In this document: piece by piece, positions 14,514-20,295 of the stretch | Position numbering within the stretch: position 1 is the stretch's first letter | Layout of the letters: each line of letters begins with the position of its first letter | Assembly: GCA_002007315.1 (NCBI GenBank) | Contig: LNZQ01000062.1 | Span: 1 to 21,497, forward strand | Direction: 5' to 3' | Origin: Epulopiscium sp. Nele67-Bin004 | GTDB taxonomy: Bacteria; Bacillota_A; Clostridia; Lachnospirales; Cellulosilyticaceae | DNA length: 21,497 bases | Program-made: the position numbers and the translations under genes | The notes under the pieces: model-generated | The model's input: only the letters and a program-made list of their open reading frames with translations | What the model was told of the DNA's origin: nothing | The model's database searches: none

Positions 14514-16292
14514 TTAATCTAATTTAAATAAACTTTCTATATCCTTTAATGAGAAATGCAAGGTATTTTTACTTTCAAATATCTCGGAAACTATTTTAAC
14601 CTGATTTATTAATGGTAAATATACCTCTATTTCTTTTTGTACTAACTCTCTGGTATCCTCTATCGCTTGTCTATAGTTCCAAACTACATTATACATTTCC
14701 CAAGATATACTATTAATATCAAGTGTAAGTCTTCTATTATTAAGTATCGACTTAGCTATTTTTGTTGATTTATCATACTCTTTTAGGTTACCTAACATAC
14801 TCGCTTCTTGCAGTTTATAAGAATAGTACAATCGCCCATGAAAAATTTTTATTTCATCGCTACTATAGTATTCCTCCAATATTTTTCTCCATTTGTCCAT
14901 CTCTTTTATGTTACCATTAGTTCCATAGTGCCACATCAAAGTATTCATTATTACTATTTCTTTCTTTGTAAAATGCCTAAGCTTTGATTTCACTATCCCT
15001 TTTATAGGTAATGTGATTTCCAATATTTTTTCTAATTCTTTTAAAAAATTAGCTTGGCTTACCTTTTCTTCTTCAGCTCTTGGAACTCTCATTCTTAATC
15101 CTAATTCTTTATGTGCCACATACTGCTCATTCACTTTTATACTCAAATCCAACCTAGATTTTACAAACTCCAACACCTCCCAAGCCTCATCATACCTCCC
15201 CTTAACCACCAACCATGTAAGCTTTGCACATTTATCATACAACATCATATCAGTGATTTTAACGTTATCTGTGTATAAATCCCCCGTCATATTTAATCTT
15301 TCCAGAACCATTTCAGCATTAATGAGTTGTAATCTTGAGCCATCATTTTGCACTCTTGATATAGTATTTTTGCTACAAATTCCCTCTGCAAGCTGTTCAT
15401 TTGTCAACCCCAACATGTTTCGTCTACTTTTTATAACATCTCCAAGCACATAGTAGCCCTGTACCGAAAACACATTTTCAATTAACAAATTATCCTCATT
15501 TGGATTGATATTATATTCGTCGTAAACTTCAAGTAATGTCTTTCTCCACAATTCAAGTTGTTCATCTCTATCCATAATATCCAGCAACTTTGTAAAATAA
15601 AACAAATCATTTTCTTTCCTTTTGTGTTCAAGAATATCTTTGCATAGCTCGTCCAAATCTGATTGTTTAAAGTTATAATGTTTTGCAAACATACATAACA
15701 ACTTTGTCGCACACTTTAGCTTAACTTTTGTAAATCGTTCTCTCCCTCTTAAATATGCTAACAATTGTTTCGCAATTTTCATATCTTTTGATACTATACA
15801 ATATTCCGATATTAAAAATACTTCTGCATTGCTTAACGCCAATTTGGATAACGCTTTTTTTCTAAACTGAGGCACAGTCATAACTATAAGCTTTTTGTAT
15901 TCTGTGGCTCTCTGTTCATCTGTTATTTCACTAAATATAAGCTCAATATAATTCGCAAATTGTACTTCAAGCTTATCTTCTTCATCACAATCATTTTTAA
16001 ACTGTTCAAATAATATTTTTGCTTCTACTAATTCATTGCAAGCAATTTTTTCTAAAATTAGTAGGCGTAATTTTCTAATCTCAAACTCTTCTTTAGACAC
16101 CAAATGCTCAAAATGCCCTTCTTCTATATCCAGCCTACTAAAAATCGTATCAAGCAATAATTTATTTGGATAATTTTCCCCTGTTTCCAGCTTGCTAAAA
16201 TAAGTTTGATTGCACAATCCATCAATAACTTGGTGTTGGCTATATCCTTGTTTCTTGCGTATATGCTCAATAAAATCTGTTATAAATTGCAC
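14514..16292 (-). CDS. Large regulator with two XRE helix-turn-helix domains and TPR-like helices (RRNPP-type candidate)
   Basis: A 592-residue protein beginning (M)QFITDFIEHIRKKQGYSQHQVIDGL. XRE/HTH_3 domain 1 is residues 3-55 (QGYSQHQVIDGLCNQTYFSKLETG). A second HTH of the same type is at about 282-336 (VIKSRRNMLGLTNEQLAEGICSKNTISRVQNDG). Each is followed by roughly 220-250 residues of helical repeats resembling the peptide-binding TPR region of Rgg, PlcR and ComR, which are usually about 280-320 residues. The protein thus looks like a tandem duplication of one such regulator. GTG 16292 is chosen because GGGGGG lies 5 nt upstream, while an upstream ATG (16331) has no ribosome site and contains the -10 box. 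It converges on the peptide gene at 14349-14507. DNA binding gated by that peptide is inferred. Confidence 0.82.
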   Translation of the reverse strand: MQFITDFIEHIRKKQGYSQHQVIDGLCNQTYFSKLETGENYPNKLLLDTIFSRLDIEEGHFEHLVSKEEFEIRKLRLLILEKIACNELVEAKILFEQFKNDCDEEDKLEVQFANYIELIFSEITDEQRATEYKKLIVMTVPQFRKKALSKLALSNAEVFLISEYCIVSKDMKIAKQLLAYLRGRERFTKVKLKCATKLLCMFAKHYNFKQSDLDELCKDILEHKRKENDLFYFTKLLDIMDRDEQLELWRKTLLEVYDEYNINPNEDNLLIENVFSVQGYYVLGDVIKSRRNMLGLTNEQLAEGICSKNTISRVQNDGSRLQLINAEMVLERLNMTGDLYTDNVKITDMMLYDKCAKLTWLVVKGRYDEAWEVLEFVKSRLDLSIKVNEQYVAHKELGLRMRVPRAEEEKVSQANFLKELEKILEITLPIKGIVKSKLRHFTKKEIVIMNTLMWHYGTNGNIKEMDKWRKILEEYYSSDEIKIFHGRLYYSYKLQEASMLGNLKEYDKSTKIAKSILNNRRLTLDINSISWEMYNVVWNYRQAIEDTRELVQKEIEVYLPLINQVKIVSEIFESKNTLHFSLKDIESLFKLD

Positions 16293-16316
16293 CTTATCCC
16301 CCCTATCATCTATACT

Positions 16317-16345
16317 ATAATAAATCGACATCTATCACACAACAA
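16317..16345 (-). promoter_or_regulatory. Promoter of the double-HTH regulator
   Basis: On the minus strand TTGTTG (16345-16340), a 17-nt spacer and TATTAT (16322-16317). It begins within the U-tract of the preceding terminator. Because it lies over the ATG at 16331, it supports translation from GTG 16292. Confidence 0.6.
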
Positions 16346-16376
16346 AAAAGGCATATGCTAAAACTCTGCATACACC
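16344..16376 (-). terminator. Terminator of the four-hairpin RNA
   Basis: On the minus strand GGTGTATGC (16376-16368) pairs with GCATATGCC (16358-16350), 9 bp including two G-U pairs, followed by six T (16349-16344). The U-tract runs into the regulator promoter. Confidence 0.85.
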
Positions 16377-16569
16377 TGTTATACTAGACAGCCCTCTCGT
16401 GACTATCTTTTAATTTTTTATTGTATTTTTTAAGCTCTCGTCTTAAAATTTTCTTGTACTATATTATATGCACAAAACAAAAATAGATGAATAAAATAAG
16501 GACTCCACTCGTGAGTCCTATAAAGTTAAAATATTTAATGTTATCCCACTCGTGAATAACTTATCTTGT
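16344..16569 (-). ncRNA. Predicted ~225-nt RNA with four hairpins sharing the loop ACGAG(U/A)G
   Basis: Four 21-nt elements on the minus strand (16560-16540, 16519-16499, 16448-16428, 16407-16387) each form a 7-bp stem with a 7-nt loop: ACGAGUG twice, then ACGAGAG twice. Stem arms differ: GTTATTC/GGATAAC, AGGACTC/GAGTCCT, TTTTAAG/CTTAAAA and GATAGTC/GGCTGTC. Pairing is kept by compensating changes, and its G-U pairs (three in all, in the first and fourth stems) form only on the minus strand, which fixes the orientation. Centres are 41, 71 and 41 nt apart. A good promoter precedes it and a strong terminator closes it, so it is likely an independent RNA, although read-through from the mazF-like gene is possible. 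There is no coding frame. It may titrate an RNA-binding protein, but the role is unknown. Confidence 0.75.
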
Positions 16570-16575
16570 AAATTT

Positions 16576-16604
16576 ATTCTAGCATAGATAACAAAGCTTG
16601 TCTA
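16576..16604 (-). promoter_or_regulatory. Promoter of the four-hairpin RNA
   Basis: On the minus strand TAGACA (16604-16599), a 17-nt spacer and TAGAAT (16581-16576) with the extended element TGC just before. Both hexamers match 5 of 6 bases. The -35 overlaps the stop codon of the mazF-like gene. The start would be near 16569, 9 nt before the first hairpin. Confidence 0.7.
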
Positions 16605-17213
16605 TAATTTGCAATGTATTTCTAATATTTTCTTTAAATCTGGTATATTTTCTATCCCAAACTCTTCCATTATTTGTTTAAATTCTACTAATTCCGATTC
16701 AATATTTTCTGCTCTAAGTTTTAGTCTATCAATATGATTTTCTTTATCTTTCATTAAATTTTTTTGTTTTATATGATACTGCTTGTTAATAGCTAACGGG
16801 ATTATTTCATCAATTTTATTCATATCTTTTTTAGAAAGTGTTCCAATATAATCTCCTAGCCTAACTTTACTAACAGTTACAATATTACTAACTAATACAT
16901 ATCCATCTAAAATAATTTCATTATTATCATCTTTTTGAGTATCAATTTGAAGTACTGTTGGCAATGTTGATGCTGTATGAGTTATTGGAGCAACAATAGT
17001 ATTTCCAGAGCGTCTATTTGCATCATCATTCTGTAAAATTACGCAGGGTCTTTCTTTGTTTTGTTCGCTCCCTACTCCACTGCTAAATTTACATTTATAT
17101 ACTTGCCCTCGTTTAACCATTCTTTTTTTAGCATTATCAGCTACTGCATCTAAATAAAGTTCTTCTTTTACTGTATCTAAACGCCTATAAATATCTTGTA
17201 TTTCAACTTGCAT
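16602..17213 (-). CDS. MazF/PemK-like protein with N- and C-terminal helical extensions, no visible antitoxin
   Basis: A 203-residue protein. Residues 33-145 form a PemK/MazF domain: KRGQVYKCKFSSGVGSEQNKERPCVILQND (34-63) and NTIVAPITHTASTLPTVLQID are typical, with R55 of the RPCVIL motif and T78/S82 near the usual catalytic site. Family members are mostly sequence-specific endoribonucleases of toxin-antitoxin systems. Unlike the usual 110-120-residue toxin, it carries about 32 residues of helix before the domain and about 55 after it, the latter coiled-coil-like (DRLKLRAENIESELVEFKQIMEEF). No antitoxin gene lies upstream, where there is a gene-free stretch and its own promoter. Good GGGGAGGG site before the ATG. 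The extensions might replace the antitoxin, or it may have a housekeeping RNA role. The hairpin RNA directly downstream is a possible partner. Confidence 0.85.
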   Translation of the reverse strand: MQVEIQDIYRRLDTVKEELYLDAVADNAKKRMVKRGQVYKCKFSSGVGSEQNKERPCVILQNDDANRRSGNTIVAPITHTASTLPTVLQIDTQKDDNNEIILDGYVLVSNIVTVSKVRLGDYIGTLSKKDMNKIDEIIPLAINKQYHIKQKNLMKDKENHIDRLKLRAENIESELVEFKQIMEEFGIENIPDLKKILEIHCKL

Positions 17214-17243
17214 TGTAAAATCCCTCCCCTAGTTAATAATGGT

Positions 17244-17272
17244 ATTATAACAAAATAATTTATTATATTCAA
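17244..17272 (-). promoter_or_regulatory. Promoter of the mazF-like gene
   Basis: On the minus strand TTGAAT (17272-17267), a 17-nt spacer and TATAAT (17249-17244). The start near 17237 gives a leader of about 24 nt. Confidence 0.75.
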
Positions 17273-17300
17273 TTAAAAGGTATGTCTAAACAAACACGAA

Positions 17301-17345
17301 AGAGTAGATACTTGGATTTGGGGGAAGTATCTACTCTCTTTTTTT
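17301..17345 (+). terminator. Strong terminator on the plus strand with no known plus-strand gene before it
   Basis: AGAGTAGATACTT (17301-17313) and AAGTATCTACTCT (17325-17337) pair perfectly over 13 bp with an 11-nt loop, then C and seven T (17339-17345). It is oriented for plus-strand transcription, yet the flanking genes on both sides are on the minus strand. Confidence 0.75.
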
Positions 17346-17518
17346 ATTAATCTTGGGGGATTTAACTTTATCTTTTGTCTATTTCTAATTTGGTTGTCTC
17401 ACGATGTCAGTTTTTTTTCAATATTAGTATATTACATAGTTACTCGTTTCCCTCGGAGGAATCTCTTAAGTAACTATATTTTATTATTTACATATTTTGG
17501 ATATTATATACACATAAA

Positions 17519-17977
17519 TTAAAAAATTTTTTTATTTTTTTCGTACTCAAACATGTCATAGTGACACTTGTCCATACCTAGGTTTTTATAGGCTTGTTGT
17601 GCCACATCATTTTCTTGTTCTGCATACAATCTTATGCCAACAATATTATCATCGGTATCACAAATATTTTTTATTGTGTTATATAACGATTTAAAAACTC
17701 CTTTGTTTCGATACTCCTTATCCACATATACACTTTGTATCCATAAAAATAGTCCGTTTCGCCAGTCGCTCCACTCAAAAGTGTACATAACTTGTCCTAC
17801 CACCTGCTCATTTTCCACTGCAACATAGTACACACCGTATTGTGGATTTTCTAATAAGTATTTCACACCGTTTGTTATCGTTTGCTTATCCAACACTTTA
17901 TCCTCAGTTTCTTGTGCCAACTGAATGTTGAACTTTGCTATCGTTTCTAAGTCCGTCAAGTTTGCTTGTCTTATCAT
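17519..17977 (-). CDS. GNAT-family N-acetyltransferase
   Basis: A 152-residue single-domain GNAT. It begins MIRQANLTDLETIAKFNIQLAQETEDKVLD. Its central strand WSDWRNGLFLWIQSVYVDKEYRNKGVFKSLYNTI holds the acetyl-CoA loop (YRNKGVFKSL, a variant of R/Q-x-x-G-x-G/A). A C-terminal AEQENDVAQQAYKNLGMDKCHYDMFEYEK follows, and the WSDWRNG motif plus the final Y-x-M-x-E are typical of a common GNAT subgroup annotated only by family. The acceptor substrate is unknown. GGAGG lies 8 nt before the ATG. It is divergent from the GntR operon and monocistronic. A plausible promoter is TTGTCA (18033-18028) with extended -10 TGATACAAT (18015-18007). Confidence 0.9.
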   Translation of the reverse strand: MIRQANLTDLETIAKFNIQLAQETEDKVLDKQTITNGVKYLLENPQYGVYYVAVENEQVVGQVMYTFEWSDWRNGLFLWIQSVYVDKEYRNKGVFKSLYNTIKNICDTDDNIVGIRLYAEQENDVAQQAYKNLGMDKCHYDMFEYEKNKKIF

Positions 17978-18026
17978 TTTGTTACCTCCATTTTACATTT
18001 TATACTATTGTATCACAAAAAAGATG

Positions 18027-18055
18027 TTGACAAAAGGATATAATTGATTTACTAT
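18027..18055 (+). promoter_or_regulatory. Promoter of the GntR-ABC operon
   Basis: TTGACA (18027-18032), a 17-nt spacer and TACTAT (18050-18055). The predicted start falls inside the inverted repeat 18056-18075. Confidence 0.8.
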
Positions 18056-18075
18056 TGTATTAATCACTTAATACA
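18056..18075. promoter_or_regulatory. Operator-like inverted repeat, probable GntR autoregulation site
   Basis: TGTATTAA (18056-18063), a 4-nt spacer and TTAATACA (18068-18075) form a perfect inverted repeat. It starts right after the -10 box and covers the transcription start, where a bound dimer would block initiation. YtrA-type GntR proteins commonly repress their own operon from such sites. Confidence 0.7.
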
Positions 18076-18099
18076 GTAATCAGAAAAGAGGCGATACCT

Positions 18100-18492
18100 T
18101 TGCCATGGGAATTTGACAACAACAAACCTATATACTTACAAATAATGGCTATCTTAAAAAACAAAATTATATCTGGCGAAATAGCTCCAAGCGAAAAATT
18201 AAGCTCCGTACGAGATTTGGCACAAACAGCAGGGGTAAACCCCAACACGATGCAACGTGCACTGGCTGAGCTTGAGCGTGAAAATCTTGTATGTAGCAAT
18301 CGCACGTCGGGACGATACGTCACAGATGATGAGGAATTGATTATGAACCTAAAAAATGAATATGCACAATCTTATATATCTGAACTTGTGAATCATTTAT
18401 TGCAATTTGGATATACGCACGAACAATTAATCCATCTTATAAAATTAGAACTTGAGAAAGGAGAAACGGACTATGTTAATAAAATTTCATAA
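18100..18492 (+). CDS. GntR-family (YtrA subfamily) transcriptional regulator
   Basis: A 130-residue protein. The N-terminal winged helix-turn-helix (residues 5-72: FDNNKPIYLQIMAILKNKIISGEI, then SVRDLAQTAGVNPNTMQRALAELERENLV and GRYV) is classical GntR. The short helical C-terminus (about 50 residues) is characteristic of the YtrA subfamily, which dimerises but has no large ligand domain. TTG at 18100 is the start: MPWEFD before NKPIYLQI is the family's normal beginning, AGAGG lies 9-10 nt upstream, and no other in-frame start fits. The 3' end overlaps the ABC ATPase gene by 20 nt, so translation is coupled. It probably represses the operon through 18056-18075, responding to cell-envelope stress as YtrA does in Bacillus (family knowledge). 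Confidence 0.93.
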   Translation: MPWEFDNNKPIYLQIMAILKNKIISGEIAPSEKLSSVRDLAQTAGVNPNTMQRALAELERENLVCSNRTSGRYVTDDEELIMNLKNEYAQSYISELVNHLLQFGYTHEQLIHLIKLELEKGETDYVNKIS

Positions 18493-19165
18493 CGTAACTA
18501 AGACATATCCAAAAAAAGTTGCACTTGATAATGTGTCTTTTGAAATACCAACTGGAAAAGTTATTGGGTTGCTTGGTCCAAACGGTAGTGGAAAAAGTAC
18601 GATAATCAAACTTATAAACGGCTTAATACAACCAACAGGTGGCGACATAACATTTGAAAACGAAAAACTAAGCCACCTTACAAATGCACACATTGCTTAT
18701 TTGCCAGAACGAACATATCTAAACAACTGGATGAAAGTTAAACATATGATACAGTTTTTCGCTGATTTTTATGACAACTTCGACATAGATGTTGCACTGT
18801 CTATGCTTAATGACCTTAATATCAACCCCGAAGACAAACTTGTTACTATGTCTAAAGGTACAAAAGAAAAAGTTCAACTTATTTTGGTTATGGCTAGACG
18901 TGCAAAGTTGTATATACTTGATGAGCCTATCGGCGGGGTTGACCCCGCTGGGCGTGATTACATTTTGAGTACGATAATCAAAAACTATCACGAAGACAGC
19001 ACACTTATTATTGCAACACACCTTATTCAAGAAGTTGAGTCAATTTGTGATGATGTCATATTTATTCATAACGGAGTTATCAAACTATCTGGAAATGTTG
19101 ATGACATTAGAGAAGAATATAATAAATCAATAGATATGATTTTTAGGGAGGTGTTTAAATGTTAA
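18473..19165 (+). CDS. ABC transporter ATP-binding protein (YtrB-like)
   Basis: A 230-residue ATPase subunit. Walker A GPNGSGKST (35-43), signature region MSKGTKEKVQL (126-136, a degenerate LSGGQ as is common in this subgroup), Walker B LYILDEP (146-152), D-loop GGVDPAGR and switch His in ATHL (H183). It would hydrolyse ATP for the permease encoded next, probably exporting or extracting a membrane-active compound; the substrate is unknown. The ATG at 18473 is set by AAAGGAG about 10 nt upstream, inside the end of the GntR gene. Its 3' end overlaps the permease gene by 7 nt. Confidence 0.95.
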   Translation: MLIKFHNVTKTYPKKVALDNVSFEIPTGKVIGLLGPNGSGKSTIIKLINGLIQPTGGDITFENEKLSHLTNAHIAYLPERTYLNNWMKVKHMIQFFADFYDNFDIDVALSMLNDLNINPEDKLVTMSKGTKEKVQLILVMARRAKLYILDEPIGGVDPAGRDYILSTIIKNYHEDSTLIIATHLIQEVESICDDVIFIHNGVIKLSGNVDDIREEYNKSIDMIFREVFKC

Positions 19166-19971
19166 CTAAACTTATGAAATATGAATTTCTTGCCTCAGCA
19201 CGTACTTTTATACCGATATATATTTTGCTATTAGTTACTTCATTTATATCAGGAGCTATTGGCTTTGATTTGAATGGTTTTGAACTTAGTTTTGGTGGAC
19301 TTTTTAATATGTCTACGATTTTATTACTCATATTTTCTTGTACTATTGTTGCACTAGTTGTGTCAACTGGCGTTATGGTTATACAACGTTTTAAGAAAAA
19401 TTTGCTTGGTGACGAGGGCTATTTGATGTTTACACTACCTGTTTCAAGCCGTCTACTTATTATCTCAAAGCTAGTTATTTCAATATTATTTATTGCAACT
19501 AGTTTTATAGTTGGACATATATCTTCTTTCTTATTAGCTAGAAATCATGTTGACGTTTACCCATTACCATACTTTTTTTCTGATTTATTTGCGTCAGCTA
19601 ACGGTGTTGAAACTACAGCTTTAGCTATTAAATTGTTTCAGCTGATAGTTGTAAATGGTGCATTGTCTTTAGCAGTAAGCATACTAGTTATTTATATTTC
19701 AATAACTATGGGACATATCCAACCAAACAAAAAACTTTCTGAACCTATAAGCTATGTGACTTTGATATTACTTACAACAGGTATGGTTAGAATTGTGGCG
19801 TTTATTTTCTTTGAAAGTGGTATTCTTCCAACAGATATAAATACTTTAACCGATGCATACAACTGGCTTTTTACACTAGTTAATATGTCTACACTGCTTG
19901 GCTTTATCGGAACTGTTGTTGGAATAGAAATTATACACTTATTGCTTACAAAAAAACTTGAACTATCTTAG
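19159..19971 (+). CDS. ABC transporter permease
   Basis: A 270-residue membrane protein starting MLTKLMKYEFLASARTFIPIYI, a typical ABC-2-like permease beginning. Six hydrophobic segments are visible (about residues 17-38, 50-75, 100-125, 150-190, 195-220, 235-262), with a cytoplasmic loop containing QRFKKNLLGDEGYLMFTLPVS, a stretch common in the YtrC/ABC-2 permeases of Firmicutes. It would pair with the preceding ATPase. GGGAGG lies about 7 nt before the ATG inside the upstream gene. Transport substrate is unknown; the operon type suggests defence against envelope-active agents. Confidence 0.9.
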   Translation: MLTKLMKYEFLASARTFIPIYILLLVTSFISGAIGFDLNGFELSFGGLFNMSTILLLIFSCTIVALVVSTGVMVIQRFKKNLLGDEGYLMFTLPVSSRLLIISKLVISILFIATSFIVGHISSFLLARNHVDVYPLPYFFSDLFASANGVETTALAIKLFQLIVVNGALSLAVSILVIYISITMGHIQPNKKLSEPISYVTLILLTTGMVRIVAFIFFESGILPTDINTLTDAYNWLFTLVNMSTLLGFIGTVVGIEIIHLLLTKKLELS

Positions 19972-19983
19972 AGAGGAATTATT

Positions 19984-20295
19984 ATGAAAAAACTTGCAAT
20001 TATCGTAGTTGTTAGTGCACTTGTTATATTTGGTGTAGACACAATTTTATCCCAATATCTATCTAATATAGATGCTGTTGCTTTTGAAAATATAACGGAT
20101 ACTGTAGTATCACTTACAACAAAATATATGCCCGAAGTATCGTCTACACCAAATGGGGCTGTTTCTTTTGAAAATATAACTTCAATACAAACTAGCTCTA
20201 TTAGAGTTCCTATCATTATTGAGGAGGCTGACGTTGAACAAATTACGGTGTTAGACTCATCTGTGTTATCTGGCGATTTTGAAACTATAACCACA
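19984..20295 (+). pseudogene. Membrane-anchored protein of unknown function, truncated at the chimeric junction
   Basis: AGAGGAATT precedes the ATG at 19984, 12 nt after the permease stop, so it is the fourth gene of the operon. The product begins MKKLAIIVVVSALVIFGVDTIL, a signal anchor, followed by an extracytoplasmic part in which the motif AV(A/S)FENIT occurs twice (about residues 31-37 and 58-64). From about residue 104 the sequence turns into a Thr/His/Cys/Ala/Arg-rich tail read from CA-repeat DNA, and the frame ends at 20352. I take the bacterial part to stop near 20293 and the rest of the gene to be missing from this assembly. It is not necessarily a broken gene in the organism. No family recognised. 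Confidence 0.6.

Larger units (their letters stand above)
17214..17518. other. Gene-free stretch with two hairpins between GNAT and mazF-like genes
   Basis: I see no reading frame with a ribosome site. It holds the mazF-like promoter (17244-17272), a plus-oriented terminator-like hairpin (17301-17345) and a second hairpin (17436-17477, arms ATAGTTACT/AGTAACTAT) that may end the GNAT transcript. Between them TTGGGGGA occurs twice (17317-17324 and 17353-17360). Confidence 0.5.

Noticed and set aside
16387..16560. CRISPR array or simple direct repeats
   Set aside because: Only the 7-nt loops are conserved. Flanking arms differ and covary, and spacing is uneven, so this is repeated RNA structure rather than CRISPR.
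16344..17213. A standard type III toxin-antitoxin locus
   Set aside because: Known type III loci have near-identical tandem repeats upstream of toxN with a terminator between. Here the hairpins are downstream and vary in sequence, so it is kept only as a hypothesis.
17214..17518. Missing MazE-like antitoxin gene upstream of the mazF-like gene
   Set aside because: I found no frame with a start codon and ribosome site on the minus strand, and the mazF-like gene has its own promoter.
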